This document shows positions 54,094-63,257 of a DNA stretch of 64,000 bases, one piece after another; position 1 is the stretch's first letter; each line of letters starts with the position of its first letter. The DNA comes from an uncultured Acetatifactor sp. (lineage in GTDB: Bacteria > Bacillota > Clostridia > Lachnospirales > Lachnospiraceae). Made by a program: the position numbers and the translations under genes. The stretch covers positions 62,001 to 126,000 of the forward strand of contig CAKRTS010000006.1 in the NCBI GenBank assembly GCA_934402315.1. The letters run 5' to 3'. The notes under the pieces were generated by a model, which saw only the letters and a list, made by a program, of their open reading frames with translations, was not told the origin of the DNA and did no database searches.

Positions 54094-56706
54094 ATGAAAT
54101 ATATTTGCCCAATGATTCTGTATACCTGCTGTATTCTGGCATTTTATTTTGCTCTTCATATTATATGTTCCCATTCAAGACGGGATTATTCCCACCGGCT
54201 GCTCGCCTATATGTGTATCGGCAGCGGAGTCTGGAGTCTCGGCTTTGCCGCAATGAGCCTCCAAAGCTCTCCGGAGATCGCCTATTACTGCCGTGCCTTC
54301 GGCCTGATCGGAACCTTTCTGTATCTGATATCGGTACAGTTTCTGATCTGCTACATCTCACAGATAAGGAAGTCCCTCGCCGTTCTCCTCAACGGCTTCT
54401 CTCTGCTCGGGATTCCTGTCTGTCTGCTGATTATCGATAAGAGACAGTCTGTCTACTTTCCGGGTCCCCTCGGCATGACCTATTCCTTTATGCCCGGCTT
54501 TGCCAACAATGCCTACACCGCGTACAGCGTTATCTTTGCCGTCGTCTGCCTGAGCGTCAGCATCCATATGATCCGCTCCTCCGCGTCCAGACGTCTGCGC
54601 TTTTTCGGCAAATGCTTTCTCATGATGATATTGTTCATGATGGTCGGCACGATTCTGGACACACTGCTTCCTTTTCTCGGCACCCCCGCCATCCCGGGCA
54701 GCACAATGACCCAGTTCTGGGGCTTATTGCTCCTTTACATCGCCGTGCGCGTGAATGACCGCACAAAGATCAGCGTTGAAAATATCTCCAGCTTCATCTA
54801 TTCCTCGATCTCCACCCCCGTTCTGGTGTTTGATCCCGGATTCCGGCTGCAGCTTGCCAACGATGCGGCAACAGCATTCCTCGACATCCCTCCTGCCCTG
54901 CTCTCCCAGCAGAATATCTCTATCTCACAGCTTTTTCAGGTGGAGCAGCCCTCCGTATTTGCGTTTCCGGGAAACAGTACCAGTCTGGACTCCCTCTCGC
55001 TGCGCAACAATATTTACTGCAATCTGGCAATCAGCCGGATCACGGACCGCTACCGGGATGTCATCGGCTATGTCATTGTCATCACCGATCTGTCGGAGCG
55101 TCTTAAGACGATGCAAAAGCTGGAGGAGGCAAAGCTCGCCGCCGAGTCTGCGAACCGCTCCAAGAGCTCCTTCCTCGCCAGCATGTCACATGAGATCCGC
55201 ACGCCGATGAATGCCATTCTCGGCTTTTCGGAACTGCTGTTAAAGATGGACATTGATGCCAAGGTGCGGGAATACGTCGCGGACATCCGCATCTCCTGCC
55301 AGAATCTCCTTGCAGTCATCAATGATATTCTCGACCTCTCCAAGCTCGACTCCGGCAAGATGGAGCTGAACTGTGCAAACTTCTATCTCCGCCCGCTGCT
55401 GCAGGATGCCTTCCACATCATCGACATTCAGGCGCGGAAGAAGGGCTTACAGTTCCTGATGGAGATCGACCCCGAGGCTCCGCAGGAGCTTTACGGCGAC
55501 AAGACCAGACTGCGCAGCATCCTCATCAACATTCTGGGCAATGCCGTCAAATACACTCCCTCCGGTCACATTTCCTTCACGGTAAAGGTTCTGGAGAAAA
55601 CGGAGAACAGCGCGAAAATACAGTACATTATATCCGACACCGGAATCGGACTGACCGAGGAGTCCAAAGCACACCTCTTCGAGACCTTCGAGCGCTTTGA
55701 CCACGAGAAAAACAGCGGCATCGAGGGCACGGGACTCGGACTTGCCATTGTCAACGGCTATGTCCGGCTCATGGACGGCAAAATCGATGTGGACAGCGTC
55801 TACGGCGAAGGCTCCACCTTCACCGTCACACTCAGCCACCGGGTGATCGACAGCACGCCCCTCGAGGCGCTCGATGTCTCCGCTCAGGACGCAAGCTCCT
55901 TAAACACCGCGGAGCTCCGCTTCTGCCACGGCGATGTTCTTGTCACAGATGACAACCAGATCAATCTCAAGGTCATCCGGGGTACTCTGGAATATTACGG
56001 GTTGAAGGTGGACACTGCATCCAGCGGTCAGGACGCCATCGAACTCTGCCGCGGCAAAAACTACGATCTCGTGTTCATGGATCAGATGATGCCCGGCATG
56101 GACGGCATAGAGGCCATGCGGAAAATCCGCGCTCTCTCCGCTCACTACCGCGCAGGCGGCGACGGCAGGATCATTGTGCTGACGGCGAACGCCATCACCG
56201 GCATGCGGAAGGAGCTGATGGATAAGGGCTTCGACGAATATCTCGGAAAGCCTGTAAACTTCCACGAGCTGGAACGCGTGCTCTTACAGTTCCTGACCAC
56301 CTCCGAGGAGCCGCCCACTCCCGAGAACGCTCCGGAAACAGCCTCCTCCCTGCGTGATCTGCTGCCGGAGATTGACACGGAAAAGGGCATTCTGCAATGC
56401 GGCGGGGATGAAGGTCTGTACCTGAATATCCTGCATCTTCTGCGCGATTCTGCGGACGAGCAGCTCTCGTACCTGAGAGAGCTGCTGCGCACTCAGGATT
56501 ATGAAAACTACATCATACATGCCCACTCCCTCAAAGGACAGCTTCTGAATATCGGCTACACCGAACTGTCGGCGGCTGCAAGGGAGCTGGAATACGCTGC
56601 CAGGGAAAAACGCTACGAGGAGCTTTCCGGGCTGACGGAAGCCTTTGTCAGCCGCTATCTGGTCCTCTCCGGGCAGCTGGACAACGCATTTGCGAACTTA
56701 AATTAA
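54094..56706 (+). CDS. Hybrid sensor histidine kinase with receiver and HPt domains
   Basis: About 870 residues from the ATG at 54094 (AGGA 9 bases upstream). An N-terminal 7TM sensor (~1-225) precedes a PAS-like linker (~230-340, SSISTPVLVFDPGFRLQLAN) and a short coiled coil. The HisKA domain follows, with SFLASMSHEIRTPMNAILGF, then HATPase_c with NILGNAVKYTPSG, DTGIGLTEES and GTGLGLAIVNGYV. A receiver domain has its Asp in YDLVFMDQMMPGMDG, and the C-terminal HPt has its His in IIHAHSLKGQLLNIG. All phosphorelay steps are therefore on one chain. No DNA-binding regulator is adjacent, so the output partner is elsewhere. Confidence 0.93.
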   Translation: MKYICPMILYTCCILAFYFALHIICSHSRRDYSHRLLAYMCIGSGVWSLGFAAMSLQSSPEIAYYCRAFGLIGTFLYLISVQFLICYISQIRKSLAVLLNGFSLLGIPVCLLIIDKRQSVYFPGPLGMTYSFMPGFANNAYTAYSVIFAVVCLSVSIHMIRSSASRRLRFFGKCFLMMILFMMVGTILDTLLPFLGTPAIPGSTMTQFWGLLLLYIAVRVNDRTKISVENISSFIYSSISTPVLVFDPGFRLQLANDAATAFLDIPPALLSQQNISISQLFQVEQPSVFAFPGNSTSLDSLSLRNNIYCNLAISRITDRYRDVIGYVIVITDLSERLKTMQKLEEAKLAAESANRSKSSFLASMSHEIRTPMNAILGFSELLLKMDIDAKVREYVADIRISCQNLLAVINDILDLSKLDSGKMELNCANFYLRPLLQDAFHIIDIQARKKGLQFLMEIDPEAPQELYGDKTRLRSILINILGNAVKYTPSGHISFTVKVLEKTENSAKIQYIISDTGIGLTEESKAHLFETFERFDHEKNSGIEGTGLGLAIVNGYVRLMDGKIDVDSVYGEGSTFTVTLSHRVIDSTPLEALDVSAQDASSLNTAELRFCHGDVLVTDDNQINLKVIRGTLEYYGLKVDTASSGQDAIELCRGKNYDLVFMDQMMPGMDGIEAMRKIRALSAHYRAGGDGRIIVLTANAITGMRKELMDKGFDEYLGKPVNFHELERVLLQFLTTSEEPPTPENAPETASSLRDLLPEIDTEKGILQCGGDEGLYLNILHLLRDSADEQLSYLRELLRTQDYENYIIHAHSLKGQLLNIGYTELSAAARELEYAAREKRYEELSGLTEAFVSRYLVLSGQLDNAFANLN

Positions 56707-56718
56707 AGGAGGAATCTT

Positions 56719-57537
56719 ATGCCTATCACAGCAGACTGCCACTTACATTCATCCCACTCCGGTGATTCCGACACTCCCATGGAGAACATGGTTCTCGAAG
56801 GGATCTCCAGAGGACTTACCACTATGTGCTTTACTGAGCACATGGACATTGACTATCCGGATTCTCCGGACGAGCCGGGAAGCATATTCCTTCTGAATGC
56901 GGACTCCTATCTCTATGAGCTCGCCTGCCTGAAGGAGAAATATCAGGACAAGATCCGTCTCCTCTTCGGTCTCGAGCTCGGGCTTCAGCCGGAAATTATA
57001 AGAAAAAACGCGGTATTTGCGAAATCCTATGAATTCGACTTCATCATCGGCTCCACCCACATCTGCAAAGGAATGGACCCTTATTATCCGGCATTTTTTG
57101 AGGGGCGTGACGAGACTTCTGCATTCCGGGAATACTTTGAGGAGGAGCTTGCAAATATCCGGAAATTTTCTAATTTCGACGTCTGCGGGCATCTGGATTA
57201 TGTTGTGCGCTATGGTTCGTCACAGGACAAAAGCTACAATTTTGAAGCCTATAGGGATGTCATTGATGAGATTCTGAAGGTTCTGATCGACAAAGAAAAG
57301 GGACTGGAATTGAATACCGGAGGAATCAAATGCGGGATGAAGGACTTCCATCCCTGCATGGACATTCTGAAAAGATACAGGGAGCTCGGCGGCGAGATCG
57401 TCACCATAGGCAGTGACTCCCACGACGCAGCCCACATTGCAGAGCATTTTGACCGCGCCGCAGAAGTCTTACAGGCCTGTGGCTTCCGCTATTACACCAT
57501 ATTTGAGAAACGGCTTCCCGAGTTTATCCGCTTATAA
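56719..57537 (+). CDS. PHP-domain phosphatase, histidinol-phosphatase type
   Basis: 272 residues. The PHP metal-binding motifs are complete: DCHLHSSHSGDSD, FTEHMDIDYPDSP, FGLELGLQPEI, IIGSTHICKGMDPYY, VCGHLDYVVRYG and TIGSDSHDAAHIAEHF. It matches HisK/HolPase of the PHP family, which removes phosphate from histidinol phosphate. Many Clostridia have several paralogues, and no other his gene is nearby. It follows the hybrid kinase by 12 bases with RBS AAAGGAGGAATCTT, so it may have a signalling or general phosphatase role instead. Confidence 0.87.
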   Translation: MPITADCHLHSSHSGDSDTPMENMVLEGISRGLTTMCFTEHMDIDYPDSPDEPGSIFLLNADSYLYELACLKEKYQDKIRLLFGLELGLQPEIIRKNAVFAKSYEFDFIIGSTHICKGMDPYYPAFFEGRDETSAFREYFEEELANIRKFSNFDVCGHLDYVVRYGSSQDKSYNFEAYRDVIDEILKVLIDKEKGLELNTGGIKCGMKDFHPCMDILKRYRELGGEIVTIGSDSHDAAHIAEHFDRAAEVLQACGFRYYTIFEKRLPEFIRL

Positions 57538-57538
57538 G

Positions 57539-58066
57539 CTATTCGCACAGCACAACGACCTGTCTGGGCGTCGTCTGGGCAGGAATGCTGCGTGTTGAAT
57601 TCTCATAGACCACAACAAGATTGTGATTCGCGGGACTTCCCTGAAAATACTGGTTGTTCGTCGTGCGCACATCCACGGAGCCATCCATGTTCAGCTGTAA
57701 CGTCTGATCCTCATTGACCAGCGAAGTATTGTAATATCCGACATTGATCATCCGGTCGGACATATTCTGCGCGGCAACCACTGCATTGTACTGGGGCGGG
57801 TAGATCAGCGGCATCGGCGCATCGGCGGCATACCAGAATGTGCACATCATTCCGACTGACAGCGTCTGAAAATCCACAACATAGGTGGACGGTGTCATAA
57901 TGAAATTGACGGTATTGCCGTCCGTATCCTCTATTGTCACAAAGATCATACAGCCGTTGGCTCTGCGGTTCCCGATTCTCGTCGGCACCATGTCCACGAT
58001 CGTTCCCGTGACAGAACCGAAACAGTTTCTTCTAAGCGGTATTCTTCCACTGAAATTGAAATCCAT
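57539..58066 (-). CDS. Unrecognised beta-rich protein
   Basis: 175 residues from the ATG at 58066, which has GTGAGGAGTAACGCT; the ORF extends 14 codons further without a ribosome site. The first ~110 residues (GSVTGTIVDMVPTRIGNRRA, CMIFVTIEDTDGNTVNFIM, LSVGMMCTFWYAADAPMPLI) look like an OB-fold-type beta barrel. The rest is Asn/Gln/Thr/Val-rich beta structure (DGSVDVRTTNNQYFQGSP). No signal peptide or catalytic motif. It ends one base from the PHP gene stop, facing it, and precedes nothing on its own strand. I do not recognise the family. Confidence 0.72.
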   Translation of the reverse strand: MDFNFSGRIPLRRNCFGSVTGTIVDMVPTRIGNRRANGCMIFVTIEDTDGNTVNFIMTPSTYVVDFQTLSVGMMCTFWYAADAPMPLIYPPQYNAVVAAQNMSDRMINVGYYNTSLVNEDQTLQLNMDGSVDVRTTNNQYFQGSPANHNLVVVYENSTRSIPAQTTPRQVVVLCE

Positions 58067-58144
58067 AGCGTTACTCCTCACTGATATTCTTATGCAGACG
58101 ATCTGCAATCCTCTACCTCAGTATATGTTTTCCCGGTGAAATGG

Positions 58145-59221
58145 TTACACAATCGTTCCCCCGCCAAGGACATACTCCCCATCATAGAACACCGCCGCCT
58201 GTCCCGGTGTCACGGCGCGCGCGTTCCTGTCAAAGGTACACTGCACCCTGCCGTCCGGGAGCTTCTCCAACAGGCAGTCCTCTCCGCCGTGGTTATACCG
58301 TATTTTCGTCTTTGCACGAACCGGACCGGAAATATCTGCCACGGACATGAAATTCACCCGATCGCAGATCAGCGTTTTCACGAGAATGTCCTCATTGCTC
58401 CCGATCACGACCTCGTTTGTCTCCGGGCGGAGCTCCGTCACAAAGACGCGCTCCCCCATGGGCAGCTCCAGCCCTCTGCGCTGCCCGATGGTATAATGTG
58501 TGATTCCTTTGTGCCGCCCGAGGATTCTGCCGTCCGCCGTCACAAAATTTCCGGCTCCCGGCACACGGTCTCCCGCCTCCCTGTCGATGAACCCCGCATA
58601 ATCATTGTCCGGCACAAAACAGATCTCCTGACTGTCCGGCTTATGCGCCACCGGCAGACCGGCATTCTGTGCGATCTCCCTGATCTGCTCCTTCGTGTAA
58701 TCCCCGACCGGCATCAGAGTATGTGCCAGCTGTTCCTGTGTCAGATTGTACAGCGCATAGGTCTGATCCTTCGCCGCCGTCACGGAATTTCGGATCGCAA
58801 AGCGCCCGTTCTCCAGCTTTTCTATCCTTGCATAATGTCCCGTTGCAATGAAATCCGCCCCGATCTCAAGGCTGCGCTTTAACAGCGCATCCCACTTCAC
58901 ATATCGGTTGCAGGCAATACAGGGGTTCGGCGTATGTCCCGCCAGATATTCCTCCACAAAATAATCGATGACATGGCACTGGAACTCCCGCTTAAAATTC
59001 ATAACATAATAGGGAATGCCTATCGTCTCCGCGACGCGCCTCGCGTCATCAACGGCAGAAAGACCACAGCAGCCTCCGTTCGCCGCCTTGGTCTCCTCTG
59101 CCTCATCCTGCCAGATCTGCATCGTAACACCGATGACATCATAGCCCTGTTCCTTCAAAAGGTATGCCGCCACGGAGGAATCCACCCCCCCGGACATACC
59201 GACAACTACTCTTTTCTTCAT
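58145..59221 (-). CDS. mnmA: tRNA 2-thiouridine(34) synthase MnmA
   Basis: About 358 residues from the ATG at 59221; a GTG eight codons upstream overlaps the nifS stop and is less likely. MnmA thiolates U34 of tRNA-Lys, -Glu and -Gln. The PP-loop VVVGMSGGVDSSVAAY binds ATP. The catalytic cysteines are Cys101 in TPNPCIACNRYVKW and the one in SQEICFVPDNDYAGF. The C-terminal domains are complete, ending PGQAAVFYDGEYVLGGG. It directly follows nifS, which delivers the sulfur. Confidence 0.96.
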   Translation of the reverse strand: MKKRVVVGMSGGVDSSVAAYLLKEQGYDVIGVTMQIWQDEAEETKAANGGCCGLSAVDDARRVAETIGIPYYVMNFKREFQCHVIDYFVEEYLAGHTPNPCIACNRYVKWDALLKRSLEIGADFIATGHYARIEKLENGRFAIRNSVTAAKDQTYALYNLTQEQLAHTLMPVGDYTKEQIREIAQNAGLPVAHKPDSQEICFVPDNDYAGFIDREAGDRVPGAGNFVTADGRILGRHKGITHYTIGQRRGLELPMGERVFVTELRPETNEVVIGSNEDILVKTLICDRVNFMSVADISGPVRAKTKIRYNHGGEDCLLEKLPDGRVQCTFDRNARAVTPGQAAVFYDGEYVLGGGTIV

Positions 59222-59241
59222 AAATTCCGTTTCCGCGCTCC

Positions 59242-60420
59242 TCACTTACCGCCGTTTTTCCTTATAAAAGCCTCATAGAGCTGTGACATGTCCCGCAGCT
59301 TCTGTACGATCTGTTTCAGCTGCTCCACCACATAATCCAGCTCCTCCTGCGTATTTTCCTCCGACAATGTCAGGCGCAGCGAGCCGTGCGCCTCCTCCTG
59401 ATTCCTCCCGATGGCGAGCAGCACATGGGACGGATCCACCGAGCCGGAGGTACAGGCCGAACCGCTGGAGGCGCAGATTCCCTTCATGTCCAGCATAATC
59501 AGCACCGACTCTCCCTCAATAAACCGGAACGAGAAATTGACATTGCCCGGAAGTCTGCTCGTCCTGTGACCGTTCAGCGAGCAATAAGGAATTTCCTCCT
59601 CGATCCTGCGGATCAGGTAATCCCGCAGGAAGAGCTTTCTGGCAGTCTTCTCGTCAAGGATGCGCACCGCCCTCTTCACAGCCGCCTCCAGCCCGACGAT
59701 CCCGGGCACATTTTCCGTTCCCGCCCGTCGGTTCCTCTCCTGCGCGCCGCCGTGGACAAACGATTGCAGCTTCAGCCCCGAGCGGATGTAGAGAAAGCCG
59801 ATGCCCTTGGGCCCGTTGATCTTATGACCGCTGGCGCTCAGCATATCGATGTTCATCTCGTCCACATTGATCGGCAGCTGTCCGAATGCCTGCACGGCAT
59901 CCGTGTGAAAGAGGACACCGTGTCTCTTTGCCACCGCGCCGAGCGCCGCAACCGGCTCTACCGTTCCGATCTCATTGTTTGCAAACATGATGCTCACCAG
60001 TATCGTATCGGGGCGTATGGCAGCCTCCAGCGCCTCCGGGCTGACCAGCCCGTCCCGGTCCACCTCAAGATAGGTGATGTCAAAGCCCCTCTTTTCCAGA
60101 TATTCACAGGTGTGAAGTATGGCGTGATGTTCGATCCGCGTCGTGATGATATGTCTGCCTTTTTCACTGTATGCCTCGGCAGTCGCCTTCAAGGCCCAGT
60201 TGTCGGACTCCGTCCCGCCCGCCGTAAAATAAATATCCTCCCACTTCGCGCCGAGCGCCGCTGCAATCGTGCGCTTTGCCCGGTTCACCGCGCTCTTCGC
60301 CGCAGAGCCGAGCGAATAAACCGCGCTGGGATTTCCGTATGCTGACGTAAAATACGGCAGCATTGCCTCCACGACTTCCTCTGCCGTCCTCGTTGTCGCC
60401 GCATTGTCCAGATATATCAT
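59242..60420 (-). CDS. nifS: Cysteine desulfurase, NifS/IscS family
   Basis: 392 residues. This PLP enzyme takes sulfur from cysteine and passes it on as persulfide. The PLP lysine is Lys200 in SASGHKINGPKG, the active-site Cys is Cys323 in SSGSACTSGSVDPSHVLL, and RIEHHAILHTCEYLE and FHTDAVQAFGQLPI are typical. No iscU/nifU scaffold gene follows; instead mnmA comes next. Its main job here is therefore probably tRNA thiolation, as for YrvO-MnmA of Bacillus, while general Fe-S supply may lie elsewhere. Confidence 0.95.
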   Translation of the reverse strand: MIYLDNAATTRTAEEVVEAMLPYFTSAYGNPSAVYSLGSAAKSAVNRAKRTIAAALGAKWEDIYFTAGGTESDNWALKATAEAYSEKGRHIITTRIEHHAILHTCEYLEKRGFDITYLEVDRDGLVSPEALEAAIRPDTILVSIMFANNEIGTVEPVAALGAVAKRHGVLFHTDAVQAFGQLPINVDEMNIDMLSASGHKINGPKGIGFLYIRSGLKLQSFVHGGAQERNRRAGTENVPGIVGLEAAVKRAVRILDEKTARKLFLRDYLIRRIEEEIPYCSLNGHRTSRLPGNVNFSFRFIEGESVLIMLDMKGICASSGSACTSGSVDPSHVLLAIGRNQEEAHGSLRLTLSEENTQEELDYVVEQLKQIVQKLRDMSQLYEAFIRKNGGK

Positions 60421-60537
60421 GGCAGCCTCCTCGCCTTCTCCCTAAAGTCCTAAAAAACATCTTCAATATAGCATCCGACCTGTGTTCTGTCAACTTTGCA
60501 GCCGGAATATATATGGAGAAAACCCTTATGGTGTTTT

Positions 60538-61860
60538 ATGAAAGCAAAATCCAGACATCCGCTCGTCGTCGGCACCTTCATCCTCACAATCACGGGAATC
60601 CTGTGCCGCATCATCGGCTTTTTTTACAGAATCTACCTGTCCCGCCTGTTTGGCGAAGAAGGCATGGGACTGTACCAGCTTCTCAGCCCGGTACTGTCAC
60701 TGTCCTTCTCCCTGACAGCGGCAGGGTACCAGACTGCCATCTCCAAGCTGGTCGCAGAACAGTCCGCGAAGTCGGAGACCCCGTCCCTGCGCCCTCTGGC
60801 GGCAGGCTTAAGCATCTCCCTCCCGTTGTCCCTGCTCTGCAACGCCGGCATCTACTTCGGCGCTGAATTCATTGCCGCCAGCCTGCTACGGGAGGCGCGG
60901 ACTGCGGGGATGCTGCGCATCCTCTCCTTCTCCGTCCCCTTAAGCGCTGTGCACTCCTGTGTCAACGGCTATTTTTACGGTGTCAAAAAAGCCGGTATAC
61001 CGTCTGCTTCCCAGCTGTTGGAGCAGCTTGCACGGGTCGGCTGTGTGTTTCTCGTCTCCGGCCAGGCTCTCCGCGCGGGCCAGACACCGTCCATCAGCGT
61101 TGCCGTGCTCGGTCTTACCCTCGGAGAGCTCTGCTCCATGCTGTTCTCCCTCGCTGCCGTGCAGCCTGCCCGCAGCCGCGTTCCCGCCCCGCTCTCCTCC
61201 GGGCTGTACCGCAGCCTTCTCGCCATGGCGCTTCCGCTCACCGCAAACCGCATCGTCCTCAATCTCCTTCAGAGCGTGGAGGCCGTCTCCATCCCCTCGA
61301 TGCTGCGCGCCTACGGCTATGACAATATCACCGCCCTGAGCGTGTACGGCGTGCTCACCGGCATGGCGCTCCCCTTTATCTTTTTTCCCAACGCCCTGAC
61401 CAGCTCCGTCGCCGTTCTGCTGCTCCCCGTGATTTCCGAAAATCACGCGCTGGGAAACCGGAAGATCGTCGCACAGACTACGATCAAAACCGTAAAATAC
61501 TGCGGACTGATGGGCTTCTGCTGCATGATCGGTTTTCTGCTCCTCGGAAACTGGGCGGGCTGCACACTCTTCAAAAGCCCGCTCGCCGGGTATTTCATTA
61601 CCACCCTCGGCTTCATCTGTCCGTTTCTGTACCTTGACACCACACTGTCCAGCATTCTGCAGGGACTCGGCAAGGCAGGGCAGATCTTTTTCATGAATGT
61701 CGTCTGTCTGCTGATCCGTCTTGCCTTCGTCTTCCTCGCCATTCCGCGCTTCGGCATCCGCGGCTACCTCTGGGGACTGCTTGCAAGCCAGCTGACCCTC
61801 GGCGTCCTCTACCTTGTATGCCTGTACCGATTTCTGAAAAAAGAGACACCGGCTGGTTAA
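60538..61860 (+). CDS. SpoVB-like polysaccharide/lipid flippase (MOP superfamily)
   Basis: About 440 residues from the ATG at 60538; the frame is open back to a TTG at 60496 but neither start has a clear ribosome site. Twelve to fourteen hydrophobic helices cover the length. The N-terminus FILTITGILCRIIGFFYRIY followed by GEEGMGLYQLL is the SpoVB/MurJ-like signature. It should flip a lipid-linked precursor across the membrane; in Bacillus SpoVB is needed for spore cortex. It is divergent from nifS, and paralogues in capsule synthesis look similar, so the spore role is inference. Confidence 0.87.
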   Translation: MKAKSRHPLVVGTFILTITGILCRIIGFFYRIYLSRLFGEEGMGLYQLLSPVLSLSFSLTAAGYQTAISKLVAEQSAKSETPSLRPLAAGLSISLPLSLLCNAGIYFGAEFIAASLLREARTAGMLRILSFSVPLSAVHSCVNGYFYGVKKAGIPSASQLLEQLARVGCVFLVSGQALRAGQTPSISVAVLGLTLGELCSMLFSLAAVQPARSRVPAPLSSGLYRSLLAMALPLTANRIVLNLLQSVEAVSIPSMLRAYGYDNITALSVYGVLTGMALPFIFFPNALTSSVAVLLLPVISENHALGNRKIVAQTTIKTVKYCGLMGFCCMIGFLLLGNWAGCTLFKSPLAGYFITTLGFICPFLYLDTTLSSILQGLGKAGQIFFMNVVCLLIRLAFVFLAIPRFGIRGYLWGLLASQLTLGVLYLVCLYRFLKKETPAG

Positions 61861-61880
61861 TCCCAACCGATGCCCCTTTT
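61843..61880. terminator. Possible terminator between convergent genes
   Basis: ACACCGGCTGGTT can pair imperfectly with AACCGATGCCCC, followed by TTTTT on the plus strand and flanked by a T run on the minus strand as well. Confidence 0.45.
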
Positions 61881-62261
61881 TCAGAACTTCTGTATCACAA
61901 TGCCATCCGCATTATTCTCGATCTGCAAATTTCTTGAACTGCCGACGAAATACTGATACTGTTGAAGAACCTTATCCTTCCGCATATCGTCAATCGCCTT
62001 TTCCACACCCAGCGAACGGATGTCGCTGTCCTTTCCGAGATAGCCGAAGCTCTCCTTTTTATTGAAGGTTATGGAAATATCTTCAAGCTGCGCATCCTTC
62101 CGTACGACCGGTGCAGCGACATGGGTGTCTGCCACCGGCAGGCTTTCCTCGCGGATGACTGCATCCGGTCTGACATTCTGCTCTATTCCCGTCTCGGAAA
62201 CATTCGGCACTCTGAAGTTTCTTAACAGCCCGGCATAATCATTGATTCCGCCGATTCCCAT
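61881..62261 (-). CDS. Unrecognised small soluble protein
   Basis: 126 residues; the upstream AGGTGAGT before ATG is a reasonable ribosome site. The N-terminal half is polar and probably disordered (NVSETGIEQNVRPDAVIREE). The C-terminal half is ordered: ISITFNKKESFGYLGKDSDI, GVEKAIDDMRKDKVLQQYQY, and a beta end (ENNADGIVIQKF). No signal peptide, Cys or membrane segment. It looks like a lineage-restricted conserved protein with an unstructured head. It is downstream of nrdR with a 62-base gap. I do not know a function. Confidence 0.7.
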   Translation of the reverse strand: MGIGGINDYAGLLRNFRVPNVSETGIEQNVRPDAVIREESLPVADTHVAAPVVRKDAQLEDISITFNKKESFGYLGKDSDIRSLGVEKAIDDMRKDKVLQQYQYFVGSSRNLQIENNADGIVIQKF

Positions 62262-62323
62262 GTACTCACCTCCCGCTTTTATCTTTCATAAAGTATATCG
62301 GCGATATTTCACGCGGCATAACC

Positions 62324-62773
62324 CTATTTCAGCATTTTTTTCAATTCATCCATAAAGGTATTGACATCCTTGAACTCCCTGTAAACAGAGGCAAAACGGA
62401 CATAAGCAACCGCGTCCAGATCCTTCAGCTTATTCATCAGGAGCTCACCGATCACACGGCTGGAGATTTCCTTCTCCTCCCTGTTCATGATCTCGTTCTC
62501 GACCTCGTCTACCAGACCCGTGATCTGCTGGGCGCTGACCGGTCTCTTATGGCAGGCTCTGAGCACCCCTGCCTCGATCTTGGATCTGTCATAGGTCTCG
62601 CGGTTATTATCCTTTTTAATAATGATCAGAGGAATCGTCTCTATTTTCTCATAGGTCGTGAAACGCTTTCCGCATTCATCACACACACGTCTGCGCCGGA
62701 TGGAATTGTTATCCTCCGCAGGTCTGGAATCGATTACTCTGGTATTTTCATGATTACAAAAAGGACATTTCAT
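62324..62773 (-). CDS. nrdR: Transcriptional repressor NrdR
   Basis: 149 residues, standard. The N-terminal zinc ribbon has CPFCNHENTRVIDSRPAED, RRRRVCDECGKRF and TTYEKIE. An ATP-cone follows (~49-139), with IIIKKDNNRETYDRSKIEAG. NrdR senses (d)ATP and represses ribonucleotide reductase genes. RBS AGAGGGGATGAAAG. No nrd gene lies in the window; the place next to ylmC and sigG is a common clostridial arrangement. Confidence 0.97.
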   Translation of the reverse strand: MKCPFCNHENTRVIDSRPAEDNNSIRRRRVCDECGKRFTTYEKIETIPLIIIKKDNNRETYDRSKIEAGVLRACHKRPVSAQQITGLVDEVENEIMNREEKEISSRVIGELLMNKLKDLDAVAYVRFASVYREFKDVNTFMDELKKMLK

Positions 62774-62840
62774 CTTTCATCCCCTCTTTCTGGTAAATAT
62801 GACTAAAAACGTCAGTTATTTAATTGTAAATTTAACATAT

Positions 62841-63074
62841 TCAACAGCGGATGTCAACCAGAATGATGTCCGGCCCTATCTGGCAGATATCCTTAAACGG
62901 GATCACAATATTCGGTTCACAGTTCAGAAAGCTCAGAATCCTGTTATTGCCCGGAACCATGATCTTACAGATGCATCCGCTGCACGGGTCAAATTCCAGA
63001 TCGCACACCTTTCCCAGCTTCTTGCAATCCTTTACGTTGATGACATCCTTACATTTCAGCTCTGAAAACAGCAT
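62841..63074 (-). CDS. ylmC: YlmC/YmxH-family sporulation protein (PRC barrel)
   Basis: 77 residues forming a single PRC-barrel: FSELKCKDVINVKDCKKLGK, VCDLEFDPCSGCICKIMVPG, and IVIPFKDICQIGPDIILVDI. The pattern of YlmC/YmxH proteins in spore formers is clear. They are conserved near sigG and thought to take part in sporulation, with no defined biochemical role. It is divergent from sigG with a 183-base gap. Confidence 0.9.
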   Translation of the reverse strand: MLFSELKCKDVINVKDCKKLGKVCDLEFDPCSGCICKIMVPGNNRILSFLNCEPNIVIPFKDICQIGPDIILVDIRC

Positions 63075-63257
63075 CGCTCATCTCTTCCTCTGACCTTTTT
63101 TTACAATATATGTCTGCCTGTGACCGGTGAGAACACACAGCCTTCGTCCTGGTCGAAAAATCACTCCGGCCTGCGGAATAATTTTCTTTCGCAGGTACAT
63201 ACTACCACTATCCGTTCAGAAATTCACAGGCGCAAAGAGCGCAGAAACGAGGAGCAC

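Noticed and set aside
60940..61866. 308-codon minus-strand frame opposite the SpoVB-like flippase
   Set aside because: The opposite strand encodes a clear multi-helix membrane protein, and this frame has no motifs.
63160..63215. Forespore (SigF/SigG-type) promoter of sigG (GAATA ... CATACTA)
   Set aside because: The match to consensus is partial and the spacing is uncertain, so I do not list it as a feature.
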